64,000 nt of DNA, taken from positions 6,550,501 to 6,614,500 of the forward strand of contig NZ_CP023696.1 of NCBI RefSeq assembly GCF_008704425.1, in the 5' to 3' direction. Below the pieces are notes generated by a model that was given only the letters and a program-made list of their open reading frames with translations, had not been told where the DNA came from and did no database searches. The stretch comes from Streptomyces fradiae ATCC 10745 = DSM 40063 (GTDB taxonomy: Bacteria > Actinomycetota > Actinomycetes > Streptomycetales > Streptomycetaceae). Below are positions 52,457 to 63,224 of this stretch, piece after piece. The translations under genes were made by a program, and so were the position numbers. Positions within the stretch are counted from its first letter, which is position 1, and each line of letters begins with the position of its first letter.

Positions 52457-53041
52457 GGCGATCCCGGGTTCACGGAGACGGCGGGGTCGCGGGTGAGAGT
52501 CCCCGCGCGGCGCTCCACTCTTACCACGCGGACAACACCCCACGTATCGCCCGCCGTTGCGAGTGGCGGGATATCGTGCCTGGCCACCGGCCACGTCGGG
52601 GCGGCGGCGCCGCGCAGTACGGCCTCCGCCCCGCATCCCGTCGCGGCCCGTGGACGCGGGGGGCCGCCCACGGCCCGCGCGCCCGACCGGCCCCGGCCCG
52701 CGCGGTCGGCGGGCGCACGGAGCCGCGCCCCGGCAGGGCACCCGCGAGGCGCACCGCGCGACGCACGGAGGCCGCACCGCGGAACACGCCGCGGACCACA
52801 CCGTGGGAGGGGCCGCGACGGGCGGCGAGGGTATGGCGCAGAGTACGCGGCGCCGCGCGGCCACGGCGAGACGCCCCCACCCGTGCTCAGCCCGGCATCC
52901 CGGCCGCCGGCGTCCCGGCATCCCAGCCGCCGGCGCCCCAGCCGCCGGCGTCCCGGCCCCCGGCGACTCGGCGTCCCGGCGGTACGGCGTCCGGCGCCAC
53001 GGTGCCGGGCAGTCCGGCGGCGCCCGGCCCGCCTCCGCACC
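52457..53041. other. 585-bp gene-free stretch
   Basis: No coding frame with family-like sequence. From about 52880 to 53010 it consists of degenerate copies of GCATCCCRGCCGCCGGCGTC. Sequence and spacing suggest upstream, non-coding DNA of the reductase operon. Confidence 0.45.
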
Positions 53042-53083
53042 CGACTTGACAGATCGTCCGCCCGACCTGACGGATCGTCGCCC
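53042..53083 (+). promoter_or_regulatory. Double direct repeat upstream of the carboxylic acid reductase (21-bp period)
   Basis: CGACTTGACAGATCGTC (from 53042) and CGACCTGACGGATCGTC (from 53063) differ at two positions and lie two helical turns apart. A likely -10 (TAGCAT, 53114-53119) follows 31 bp downstream of the second repeat, placing the site just above the -35 region as for a classical activator. The same motif is found three times upstream of phzC. Confidence 0.7.
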
Positions 53084-53265
53084 TTCCGCTCAAGGCGAGC
53101 CGTGGCCTGTGCCTAGCATCGGGTGACGAGCGGGAAGCGGCACCGGGCCGATCCGTACGTGCGGCCCGGCGCACCCGCCGAACAGCCCACCCGGCACCGG
53201 CGCGGCCCCCGGCCGCCCGGCCCCCTTCCCTGAAGTCGGCCAATCCTGCGACGCGGAGACCCAGA

Positions 53266-56200
53266 ATGCGACTTGCGCACGTGGTGGCATCTGTCATGGA
53301 GCGCCACGCCGACCGGCCCGTGATCGGCGAGCGCGTGAAGGAGTTCGCGCGTGACGACGAGACGGGCCGGACCGTGATCCGGCTGCTGCCCCGCTACGAG
53401 ACGACCAGCTACCAGGAGCTGTGGGCGCGGGTGAGGAGCGTGGCGAGCGACTGGCACCACCACCCCTCCCACGCGCTGACCGCCGGTGAGCGCGTCGCCC
53501 TGCTCGGCTTCACCAGCCGCGACTACACGACCGTCGACCTCGCCTGCATCCATCTCGGCGCGGTCGCCGTCCCGTTGCAGACCAGCGCCGCGCCCGCACA
53601 GCTGCGCTCCATCGTCGCGGAGACCGAGCCGGCCGTCGTCGCGGCGAGCCTGGAGCGGATGGACGCCGCGGTCGACCTGGTACGCGACAGCCCGTCGGTG
53701 CGGCGGCTCGTCGTCTTCGACCACCACCCCGAGGCGGACGACCACCGCGAGGCGTACGACGCCGCACGCGCGCGCCTGGCCGAGGCCCGGCCCGACGTGC
53801 TCGTGGAACCGCTCACGGAGATCGTGCGGCGGGGCGCCGGCCTGCCCGAGGCCCCGCTGTTCGCCGCGCCCGAGGGCGAGGACCCGCTCGCCATGCTCAT
53901 CTACACCTCCGGGAGCACCGGCACCCCCAAGGGCGCCATGTACACCGAGCGGCTGGCCGCCGCGATGTGGGGCGGCGCCTGGGCGAAGCTGTTCGACGAG
54001 ACGTACGCCGTCACCTTCCACTACATGCCCATGAGTCACGTGGCCGGGCACTCCTCGCTGAAGGCCACCATGGTCCGCGGCGGCGCCAGCTACTTCACCG
54101 CGAGCAGCGACCTGTCGACCTTCTTCGAGGACATCGCCCTGGCCCGGCCCACCGAGCTGTCCCTGGTGCCCCGCGTCTGCGAGATGATCCACCAGCGCTT
54201 CCGCAGCGAGGTGGACCGGCGCACCGCGGCCGGCGCCGACCCGGCGGCCGCCGAGGCGGAGGTCCGCGCCGACATCCGGGACAACGTCCTCGGCGGGCGC
54301 GTCACCTGGGCCAGCTGCGCCTCCGCCCCGCTGTCCGCCGAACTGACCGCGTTCACCGAGTCGCTGCTCGGCCTCGAACTGCACAACGTCTACGGCTCCA
54401 CGGAGGCGGCCGGCGTCTCGGTCGACGGCGTGCTGCTGCGCCCTCCGGTGACCGACTACAAGCTCGCCGACGTCCCCGAGCTGGGCTACTTCCGCACCGA
54501 CTCGCCCCACCCGCGCGGCGAACTGCTCCTGAAGACCGACGTCATCATCCCCGGCTACTACAAGCAGCCCGAGCTGACGGCGGAACTGTTCGACGAGGAC
54601 GGCTACTACCGCACCGGCGACATCGTCGCCGAGCTGGAACCCGACCGGATCGCCATCGTGGACCGCCGCAAGAACGTCCTGAAGCTGTCGCAGGGCGAGT
54701 TCGTCGCCACCTCCCGGCTGGAGGCCGTCTTCGCCGCGAGCCCCCTGGTCCGGCAGATCTTCGTCTACGGCAACAGCGAGCGCTCCTACCTCCTCGCCGT
54801 GGTCGTCCCCACCCCCGACGCGCTGCGCGCGGCGGACGGCGACGAGCGGGCGCTGCGGCGCGCCCTGGGCACCTCGCTCCAGGAGCTGGCGCGGGAGAGC
54901 GGCCTCAACTCGTACGAGATACCGCGCGACCTCCTCGTCGAGACCGAACCGTTCAGCCAGGCCAACGGCCTGCTCTCGGACCATCGCAAGCTGCTGTGGC
55001 CGCGCCTGGTGGAGCGCTACGGCGAGCGGCTGGAGCAGCTGTACGCCGACACCGCCGCCCGCGAGGACGAGGAGCTGCGGGAGATCCGCCGCACCGGCGC
55101 GGACCGGCCGGTGCTGGAGACCGTCCAGCGGGCCGCGAGAGCCCTGCTCGGCGGCTCCGCGGCCGCCATCGGGCCCGACGCCCGCTTCCGCGACCTGGGC
55201 GGCGACTCGCTGTCCGCGGTGTCCTTCTCCGCCCTGCTCCAGGAGACCTTCGGCGTCCGCGTCCCGGTCGACGTGGTCATCAGCCCCGCCTCCGACCTGC
55301 GGCACCTCGCCGAGTACATCGAGGGCCGGCGCGGCGCCGCCGACCGGCCGACCTTCGCCTCGGTGCACGGCGAGGGCGCGACCGAGGTCCACGCCAAGGA
55401 CCTCACCCTGGACGCGTTCGTCGACGCGTCCACCCTCGCCGCCGCACGGACGCTGCCCCGCGCGCACGACGAGCCGCGGACCGTGCTGCTGACCGGCGCG
55501 AGCGGCTGGCTGGGCCGCTTCCTCGTCCTCCAGTGGCTGGAGCGGCTGGCCCCGTCCGGCGGGCGCGTGGTCGCCCTGGTGCGCGGCAGGGACGCCGAGG
55601 CGGCCCGGCGGCGGCTGGACGCCGCCTTCGACAGCGGCGACCCCGAGCTGCGGCGGGCCTACGAGACGCTGGCCGAGGGCCGGCTGGAGGTCGTCGCCGG
55701 CGACATGGCCGCGCCGGGCCTGGGCCTGGACGAGGCCGTCTGGGAGCGGCTCGCCGACGAGGTGGACCTCGTCGTCCACGCCGGCGCGCTCGTCAACCAC
55801 GTCCTGCCCTACCCGGAGCTGTTCGAGGCGAACGTCGTCGGCACCGCCGAGCTGATCCGGCTCGCGCTCACCCGCCGCCTGAAGCCCTTCACCTACATCT
55901 CCAGCGTGGCGGTCGCCACCTCCCTGCCCGGAGGGGCCGCGCTCGACGAGGACAGCGACGTCCGCGACGCCCTGCCGGTCCAGCCGGTCGACGGCGGCTA
56001 CGCCGGCGGGTACGCGGCCAGCAAGTGGGCCGGCGAGGTGCTGCTGCGGGAGGCGCACGACCTGTGCGGGCTGCCGGTGACCACCTTCCGCTCCAACATG
56101 ATCCTCGCGCACAGCAGGTACGGCGGACAGCTCAACGTCCCCGACATGTTCAGCCGCCTGCTGTTCAGCGTGCTCGCCACCGGCATCGCGCCGCGCACCT

Positions 56201-56685
56201 TCTACCGGGGCGACGCGGCGCGGGCCCACTACGACGGACTGCCCGTCGACTTCACCGCGGCGGCCGTCGTCGCCCTGGGCGGCGAGACCGGGCGGGCCGA
56301 CACGTACCGCACCTTCAGCCTGGTCAACCCCAACGACGACGGCGTGGGCCTCGACACCTTCGTCGACTGGCTGACCGAAGCCGGCCACCGCGTCGAGCGG
56401 TTGGACGACTACGCGGACTGGTACGCGCGGTTCGAGGCGGCGATGCGCGCCCTGCCCGAGGCGCAGCGGCGGCACTCGGCCCTGCCGATCCTGCACGGCT
56501 TCCGCGAGCCCGAGGAGCCGGTGCCCGGATCGGTCATCCCCTCCGACCGGTTCCGCGCCGCCGTGCGGGCGGGCGGGGTCGGAGGGTACCGGGACATCCC
56601 CGGTCTCGACCGTCCCCTCCTCGCCAAGTACGCGCAGGACCTGACGAGTCTGGCGTCCTCCGCGGGGGTAGTCACCCGGGCATGA
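53266..56685 (+). CDS. car: Carboxylic acid reductase (adenylation-PCP-thioester reductase)
   Basis: Reduces a carboxylic acid to its aldehyde with ATP and NADPH, 1,139 aa. Adenylation domain about 1-600 (core motif [16 protein letters not shown] at 213-228; [16 protein letters not shown]); carrier domain about 612-690 with S648 in LGGDSLS for phosphopantetheine; reductase domain about 735-1139 with [12 protein letters not shown] (741-752), Y916 and K920 in YAASK. The N-terminus is some 40 residues shorter than common CARs. The GTCACGG-like leader has no better start; ATG at 53266. In this cluster the natural acid substrate could be 3-hydroxyanthranilate (inference). No phosphopantetheinyl transferase gene lies nearby. 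Confidence 0.88.
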   Translation: MRLAHVVASVMERHADRPVIGERVKEFARDDETGRTVIRLLPRYETTSYQELWARVRSVASDWHHHPSHALTAGERVALLGFTSRDYTTVDLACIHLGAVAVPLQTSAAPAQLRSIVAETEPAVVAASLERMDAAVDLVRDSPSVRRLVVFDHHPEADDHREAYDAARARLAEARPDVLVEPLTEIVRRGAGLPEAPLFAAPEGEDPLAMLIYTSGSTGTPKGAMYTERLAAAMWGGAWAKLFDETYAVTFHYMPMSHVAGHSSLKATMVRGGASYFTASSDLSTFFEDIALARPTELSLVPRVCEMIHQRFRSEVDRRTAAGADPAAAEAEVRADIRDNVLGGRVTWASCASAPLSAELTAFTESLLGLELHNVYGSTEAAGVSVDGVLLRPPVTDYKLADVPELGYFRTDSPHPRGELLLKTDVIIPGYYKQPELTAELFDEDGYYRTGDIVAELEPDRIAIVDRRKNVLKLSQGEFVATSRLEAVFAASPLVRQIFVYGNSERSYLLAVVVPTPDALRAADGDERALRRALGTSLQELARESGLNSYEIPRDLLVETEPFSQANGLLSDHRKLLWPRLVERYGERLEQLYADTAAREDEELREIRRTGADRPVLETVQRAARALLGGSAAAIGPDARFRDLGGDSLSAVSFSALLQETFGVRVPVDVVISPASDLRHLAEYIEGRRGAADRPTFASVHGEGATEVHAKDLTLDAFVDASTLAAARTLPRAHDEPRTVLLTGASGWLGRFLVLQWLERLAPSGGRVVALVRGRDAEAARRRLDAAFDSGDPELRRAYETLAEGRLEVVAGDMAAPGLGLDEAVWERLADEVDLVVHAGALVNHVLPYPELFEANVVGTAELIRLALTRRLKPFTYISSVAVATSLPGGAALDEDSDVRDALPVQPVDGGYAGGYAASKWAGEVLLREAHDLCGLPVTTFRSNMILAHSRYGGQLNVPDMFSRLLFSVLATGIAPRTFYRGDAARAHYDGLPVDFTAAAVVALGGETGRADTYRTFSLVNPNDDGVGLDTFVDWLTEAGHRVERLDDYADWYARFEAAMRALPEAQRRHSALPILHGFREPEEPVPGSVIPSDRFRAAVRAGGVGGYRDIPGLDRPLLAKYAQDLTSLASSAGVVTRA

Positions 56686-57446
56686 ACAGTGATCTTCTCA
56701 ACGGCAAGGTCGTCCTGGTCACCGGAGCGAGCAGCGGCATAGGCGCCGCCGCCGCCAGGGTGTTCGCCCGGGAGGGTGCCGCGGTCGTCCTCGCCGCCCG
56801 CCGCGAGGAGCGGCTGGCCGCCCTGGTGGAGGAGCTGACGGCGAAGGGCGCCGAGGCCCGTTACGCCGTCTGCGACGTGACCGATCCCGGGGACGCCGCC
56901 CGCGCGGTCCGGACGGCCGTCACCGCGTACGGCCGGCTCGACGGGGCGTTCAACAACGCCGGAGTCGGGGGCGACCGCACCCCGCTGCACCTGATGTCCG
57001 ACGACGTCTACGACACCGTCATGGACGTCAACGTCCGGGGCGTCTGGAACTGCCTGCGCCACGAGATCGCCGCCATGCTCCCGCATGGCGGCGGAGCGAT
57101 CGTCAACAACAGCAGTGTGGCCGGGCTCGTGGCGATCCCCGCCGCCGCCCCGTACGTCGCCGCCAAGCACGCGGTGATCGGCCTGACCCGGGCGGCGGCC
57201 GACGAGTACGCCCGCCAGGGCGTCCGGGTCAACGCCGTCGCCCCCGGCACCACCCGCAGCGAGATCACCGAGGGCTGGTTCCGGCGCAACCCGGGCCTGG
57301 AGCGGACCGTGAACGCGATGACGCCCCAGAACCGCACGGCCGAACCGGAGGAGATCGCCGCGGCGGCCGCCTGGCTGCTGAGCGACCGCTGCCCGTTCCT
57401 GACCGGGACGGTGCTGCCCGTGGACGGCGGTTTCGTCAACCAGTGA
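56682..57446 (+). CDS. SDR-family dehydrogenase coupled to the carboxylic acid reductase
   Basis: A 254-aa classical SDR with TGASSGIG (15-22), NNAGVGG, catalytic NNSSVAG and YVAAKHAV, and a C-terminal PVDGGFVNQ. The ATG overlaps the reductase stop (ATGA), so both are made together. Two roles fit: oxidation of DHHA to 3-hydroxyanthranilate (as DhbA-type enzymes do for dihydroxybenzoate), or reduction of the reductase's aldehyde to an alcohol. The sequence alone does not decide. A terminator follows 14 bp on. Confidence 0.85.
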   Translation: MNSDLLNGKVVLVTGASSGIGAAAARVFAREGAAVVLAARREERLAALVEELTAKGAEARYAVCDVTDPGDAARAVRTAVTAYGRLDGAFNNAGVGGDRTPLHLMSDDVYDTVMDVNVRGVWNCLRHEIAAMLPHGGGAIVNNSSVAGLVAIPAAAPYVAAKHAVIGLTRAAADEYARQGVRVNAVAPGTTRSEITEGWFRRNPGLERTVNAMTPQNRTAEPEEIAAAAAWLLSDRCPFLTGTVLPVDGGFVNQ

Positions 57447-57460
57447 CGGACACCGCCCGA

Positions 57461-57501
57461 GGCGCGGAGCCGGGGAGATCCCCCGTTCCCGGCTCCGCGC
57501 C
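57461..57501 (+). terminator. Terminator of the reductase operon
   Basis: A perfect 14-bp stem (GGCGCGGAGCCGGG / CCCGGCTCCGCGCC) with a 13-nt loop right after the SDR gene. Confidence 0.85.
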
Positions 57502-57603
57502 CGCCCCTTGGTAGCATTCCGCACCTGGCGATAGGCGACGGACGGCGGACCGGCGTCCGCGCGGTGCGGCGCCGGGGCGCGGGGGAAGGGCGGGGGCGGC
57601 CGA

Positions 57604-58254
57604 GTGGCGTGTCAACAGCGTGCGATCCGCACGCGCGATTCCATCCTGGAGACCGTGGCGGGCCTCTTCAACGAAGTCGGCTACGAGGCCGCCACCATCG
57701 CCTCGCTCGTCGAGCGCACCGGACTGACCAGGGGCGCCCTCTACTTCCACTTCCCGACCAAGGAGGCCATGGCGCGCGGGGTCCTCGCCCACGCCGTGAC
57801 CCGAGAGGGCATCAGCCCGCAGGAGTACAAGCTCCAGGAGTGGGTCGACCTCGGACTCGTCCTCGCCTACCGGCTGCCGCGGGAGCCGCTGCTGCGCGCC
57901 GCCGTCCAGCTCTCCGTCGACCCGAAGGCGCGCAGCCTCTTCGGCACCCGCTGGCCCGACTGGATCGACGTCGGCCAGGACCTGCTCGGCGAGGCCAAGA
58001 AGCGCGGCGAGCTGCTGCCGCACGCCGTGCCCGAGGAGATAGCGCGGCTGGTCGTCGGCGCCTGGACCGGGGTGCAGCTGGTGACCGAGACGCTGCCGGA
58101 CAGCCCCGGACTGGCCGAGGAGATCGCCCGGCTCTACCAGCTGATCCTGCCGAACGTCGCCAGCCCCGGCGTCCTCGCCAAGCTCGACACCTCCCCGCAC
58201 CGGCCCGAACGCCTCCTGCGCCCCTCGGAAGGGCCCGACGCCCCCGGCGCGTGA
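57604..58254 (+). CDS. ScbR/ArpA-type gamma-butyrolactone receptor
   Basis: A 216-aa TetR-family receptor. The N-terminus AIRTRDSILETVAGLFNEVG followed by TGLTRGALYFHFPTKEAMAR is the classic receptor helix-turn-helix, and VVGAWTGVQLVTETLPDSPG is the conserved ligand-pocket region. The GTG at 57604 follows GGAAGGGCGG. With the AfsA gene at 47062 it forms a signal/receptor pair bracketing the cluster. I find no clear ARE site upstream of itself. Confidence 0.87.
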   Translation: MACQQRAIRTRDSILETVAGLFNEVGYEAATIASLVERTGLTRGALYFHFPTKEAMARGVLAHAVTREGISPQEYKLQEWVDLGLVLAYRLPREPLLRAAVQLSVDPKARSLFGTRWPDWIDVGQDLLGEAKKRGELLPHAVPEEIARLVVGAWTGVQLVTETLPDSPGLAEEIARLYQLILPNVASPGVLAKLDTSPHRPERLLRPSEGPDAPGA

Positions 58255-58385
58255 GCGCGCCCCTCGCGGCACCCCGGCCCGGCCCCCGTCCCGCCCCTCC
58301 GCGAGGCCGCGGGCGCCGCCCCGTGCGTCCACCGGGCGTCTCGCGCCTCGGCACGCCGCCTCACGCACCGGCCCTCCGGCGTTAA

Positions 58386-59891
<1,506 letters not shown>

Positions 59892-59921
59892 TCCGCACCC
59901 CCGCGCGCGGCCCGGCGGCCG

Positions 59922-59976
59922 GGCCCGGGCGCTGCGGGAAGCCGGCGCCACGGCCGGCGGCCCGCAGCGCCGGGCC
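59922..59976 (+). terminator. Terminator of gdhA
   Basis: A 16-bp stem with one bulge (GGCCCGGGCGCTGCGGG against CCCGCAGCGCCGGGCC), 31 bp after the gdhA stop. Confidence 0.82.
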
Positions 59977-60111
59977 GACGGCCACGGCACGCCTCCGTGC
60001 TAGCGTTGGCCCTTTGCGCGTCCCCGTCCCGGCACTCCGCTCGGAGTGCGGTCGGGGCCGTCTCCCCGCCGCGCCTTCCTCGGTACGGTCCCCTCGGAGG
60101 AAGGCTTGTCT

Positions 60112-61533
60112 GTGAGCGAACCGGTACGCGACGACGCCCCGGCGCCCGGCCGTGCGCCCGAGGCGCCGGGGGACGCCCCGGCGCCGACCGCGGTCGCGTC
60201 CTTCGCGCGGCTGGGGCTCCCGGCCGAGCTCGTGCGGGTGCTCGGGGAGCACGGTGTGACCGTGCCCTTCCCCGTCCAGGCGGCGACCCTGCCGGACGCG
60301 CTCGCGGGACGCGACGTGCTGGGCCGGGGCCGTACCGGGTCCGGCAAGACCCTCGCCTTCGGCCTGGCGGTGCTCACGCGCACGGCCGGGCTGCGCGCCC
60401 GGCCCAAGGAGCCCCTGGCGCTCGTCCTGGTGCCCACCAGGGAGCTGGCGCAGCAGGTCGCCGACGTGCTCACCCCGTACGCCGAGGCGCTGCGCCTGCG
60501 CGTCGCGACCGTGGTGGGCGGGGTGTCCATCGGACGCCAGGCCGCCGCGCTGCGGGACGGCGCCGAGGTCGTCGTCGCCACGCCGGGCCGGCTGCACGAC
60601 CTCGTCGAGCGGGGCGGCTGCCGGCTCGCGCGGGTGCGCGTCGCGGTCCTCGACGAAGCCGACCAGATGTGCGACATGGGGTTCCTGCCGCAGGTCACCG
60701 GACTCCTGGACCAGGTGCGGCCCGACGGGCAGCGGCTGCTGTTCTCCGCCACCCTCGACCGCGGTGCCGACGAGCTGGTACGGCGCTACCTGCGCGACCC
60801 CGCCGTCCACTCCGTGGACCCCGTGGCCGGCGCGGTTCACACGATCGGGCACCACGTCCTCGTGGTGCACGGCCCGGACCGGTACGCCGTGACCACCGAG
60901 ATCGCCGCCAGGGACGGCCGCGTCCTGCTGTTCCTGGACACCAGGCACGGAGTCGACCAGCTCACCCGCCACCTGCGGGCCAACGGCGTCGCGGCCGCCG
61001 CCCTGCACAGCGGCAAGTCCCAGCCGCAGCGCACCCGGACCCTGGCCCAGTTCAGAGACGGCCAGGTCACCGCGCTGGTGGCGACGAACGTCGCCGCCCG
61101 CGGCCTGCACGTCGACGACCTCGACCTCGTGGTCAACGTCGACCCGGCCACCGACCCCAAGGACTACCTGCACCGCGCGGGCCGCACGGCCCGGGCCGGC
61201 CGCTCCGGGACCGTCGTGACACTCGCCCTGCCGGCACAGCGCCGCGAGACGGGCCAGGTCATGGCGGACGCGGGCGTCGCCCCGCGGGTCGCCAAGGTGC
61301 GCTCCGGGGAGGCGGAGCTGAGCCGGATCACCGGTGCCAGGACCCCCTCAGGAAAGCCCCTCGACGGCGTGCCGGCCGCGGCGCGCCCCAAGAACCACAA
61401 CACCCCGTTCCGCGGTCTGGGCAGCGCCAAGGACACCAAGGGCGGCTCCGGCGGCAGACCGTCCCGCAGGAGCGGCGAGGCCCGCCGGCTCGCCGAGGCC
61501 CGCAAGGCGGCCCGCGTCCGCCGCACCGGCTGA
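60112..61533 (+). CDS. DEAD-box RNA helicase
   Basis: A 473-aa ATP-dependent RNA helicase with RTGSGKT (Walker A), PTRELA, TPGR, VLDEADQM (DEAD), FSAT, and HRAGRTARAGR. The C-terminal tail is basic (RPKNHNTPFRGLGSAK and RRSGEARRLAEARKAAR) and may hold RNA. The GTG at 60112 follows GGAGGAAGG; a TTG two codons before is possible. It ends immediately next to the convergent aldehyde dehydrogenase (no spacer). Confidence 0.92.
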   Translation: MSEPVRDDAPAPGRAPEAPGDAPAPTAVASFARLGLPAELVRVLGEHGVTVPFPVQAATLPDALAGRDVLGRGRTGSGKTLAFGLAVLTRTAGLRARPKEPLALVLVPTRELAQQVADVLTPYAEALRLRVATVVGGVSIGRQAAALRDGAEVVVATPGRLHDLVERGGCRLARVRVAVLDEADQMCDMGFLPQVTGLLDQVRPDGQRLLFSATLDRGADELVRRYLRDPAVHSVDPVAGAVHTIGHHVLVVHGPDRYAVTTEIAARDGRVLLFLDTRHGVDQLTRHLRANGVAAAALHSGKSQPQRTRTLAQFRDGQVTALVATNVAARGLHVDDLDLVVNVDPATDPKDYLHRAGRTARAGRSGTVVTLALPAQRRETGQVMADAGVAPRVAKVRSGEAELSRITGARTPSGKPLDGVPAAARPKNHNTPFRGLGSAKDTKGGSGGRPSRRSGEARRLAEARKAARVRRTG

Positions 61534-63057
61534 TCAGAAGAAGCCGAGCTTCTTCGGCGAGTAGGACACCAGCAGGTTCTTCGTCTGCTGGTAGTGCTCC
61601 AGCATCATCTTGTGCGTCTCCCGGCCGATGCCCGACTGCTTGTAGCCGCCGAAGGCCGCGTGGGCGGGGTAGGTGTGGTACGAGTTCGTCCAGACGCGGC
61701 CCGCCTGGAGGGCTCGGCCCGCGCGGTAGGCCGTGGCCATGTCCCTGGTCCAGACACCCGCGCCCAGGCCGTACGGGGTGTCGTTGGCCGTGGCCATCGC
61801 GTCGTCGAAGTCCGTGAACGACGTGACGGCCAGGACCGGGCCGAAGATCTCCTCCTGGAAGATCCGCATCCGGTTGTCGCCCTCGAAGACCGTCGGCCGC
61901 ATGTAGTACCCGCCCGCCATCTCCCCGGTGTACTCGGCGCGCTCCCCGCCCGTGACGAGCCTCGCGCCCTCCTTCCGGCCGATCTCCACGTACGAGAGGA
62001 CCCTCTCCAGCTGTTCGCGGGAGACCTGCGCGCCGATCATGGTGGCCGTGTCCAGCGGATGGCCCTGCACGATGGCCTCCGTGCGGACCACCGCCGCGTC
62101 CAGGAGGTCCGCGTAGCAGCCGCGCTGGACGAGCGCCCGGGAGGGGGCCGTGCACACCTCGCCCTGGTTGAGCGCGAACATCGCGAACCCCTCCAGCGCC
62201 TTGTCGCGGAAGTCGTCGTCCGCCGCCCAGACGTCGTCGAAGAAGATGTTCGGCGACTTCCCGCCCAGCTCCAGCGTCACCGGCTTGATCGTCTCAGCGG
62301 CGTACTCCAGGATCAGCCGCCCGGTCGCCGTCTCGCCCGTGAACGCCACCTTCGCCACCCGCGCGCTCGACGCCAGCGGCTTGCCGGCCTCCTCGCCGAA
62401 CCCGTTCACGATGTTCACCACGCCGGGCGGCAGCAGGTCCGCGACCGTGCTCATCCACAGGTGGATCGACGCGGGCGTCTGCTCCGCGGGCTTCAGCACC
62501 ACCGCGTTGCCCGCGGCCAGCGCGGGCGCCAGCTTCCACGCCGCCATCAGCAGCGGGAAGTTCCACGGGATGATCTGCGCGACCACCCCCAGCGGTTCGC
62601 GGAAGTGGTACGTGACGGTGTCCTCGTCCAGCTCGGCCAGGGAACCCTCCTGCGCCCGCAGCGCTCCCGCGAAGTAGCGGAAGTGGTCGACGGCGAGCGG
62701 CAGGTCGGCCGCCAGGGTCTCCCGGACCGGTTTGCCGTTCTCCCAGCTCTCCGCGACGGCCAGTTCCTCCAGCCGCGCCTCCATCCGGTCGGCGATCCGC
62801 AGCAGCACACCCGCCCGCTCCGCCGCCGGTGTCCGGCCCCAGGCGGGGGCCGCCGCGTGCGCCGCGTCGAGCGCCCGCTCCACGTCCTCGGCCGTGCCCC
62901 GCGCGACCTCCGTGAAGGGGCGCCCGTCGACGGGGCTCGGGTTCTCGAAGTACCGCCCCCGGGCGGGCGGCACGAAGGCGCCGCCGATCCAGTGGTCGTA
63001 GCGGGACTCGTACGAGACGATCGCGCCCTGTGTGCCGGGCGCCGCGTACCGGGTCAT
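61534..63057 (-). CDS. NAD-dependent aldehyde dehydrogenase (ExaC/AldB-like)
   Basis: A 507-aa aldehyde dehydrogenase with [20 protein letters not shown], catalytic Glu in [13 protein letters not shown] and catalytic Cys in [11 protein letters not shown]. The C-terminal [20 protein letters not shown] is typical of the acetaldehyde/chloroacetaldehyde group. The ATG at 63057 has GGAGGCC upstream. The divergent or upstream GAF-type regulator suggests alcohol/aldehyde-responsive control. Confidence 0.9.
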   Translation of the reverse strand: MTRYAAPGTQGAIVSYESRYDHWIGGAFVPPARGRYFENPSPVDGRPFTEVARGTAEDVERALDAAHAAAPAWGRTPAAERAGVLLRIADRMEARLEELAVAESWENGKPVRETLAADLPLAVDHFRYFAGALRAQEGSLAELDEDTVTYHFREPLGVVAQIIPWNFPLLMAAWKLAPALAAGNAVVLKPAEQTPASIHLWMSTVADLLPPGVVNIVNGFGEEAGKPLASSARVAKVAFTGETATGRLILEYAAETIKPVTLELGGKSPNIFFDDVWAADDDFRDKALEGFAMFALNQGEVCTAPSRALVQRGCYADLLDAAVVRTEAIVQGHPLDTATMIGAQVSREQLERVLSYVEIGRKEGARLVTGGERAEYTGEMAGGYYMRPTVFEGDNRMRIFQEEIFGPVLAVTSFTDFDDAMATANDTPYGLGAGVWTRDMATAYRAGRALQAGRVWTNSYHTYPAHAAFGGYKQSGIGRETHKMMLEHYQQTKNLLVSYSPKKLGFF

Positions 63058-63224
63058 CTCCGTGGCCTCCTCGCCGCCTGCGCGGTCCGCGGGGGAGCGC
63101 CGGCCGCCGACCGGCCGGCCCCGCCCGGTGAGGCTACGGGCCGGGACGTTGCGCCCACGTTGCGGCGCCGCGGCCGGACTGACGGGCCGTCCGCGCCGGG
63201 GCCCGCCCGGTCCCGCGCGGCGCC

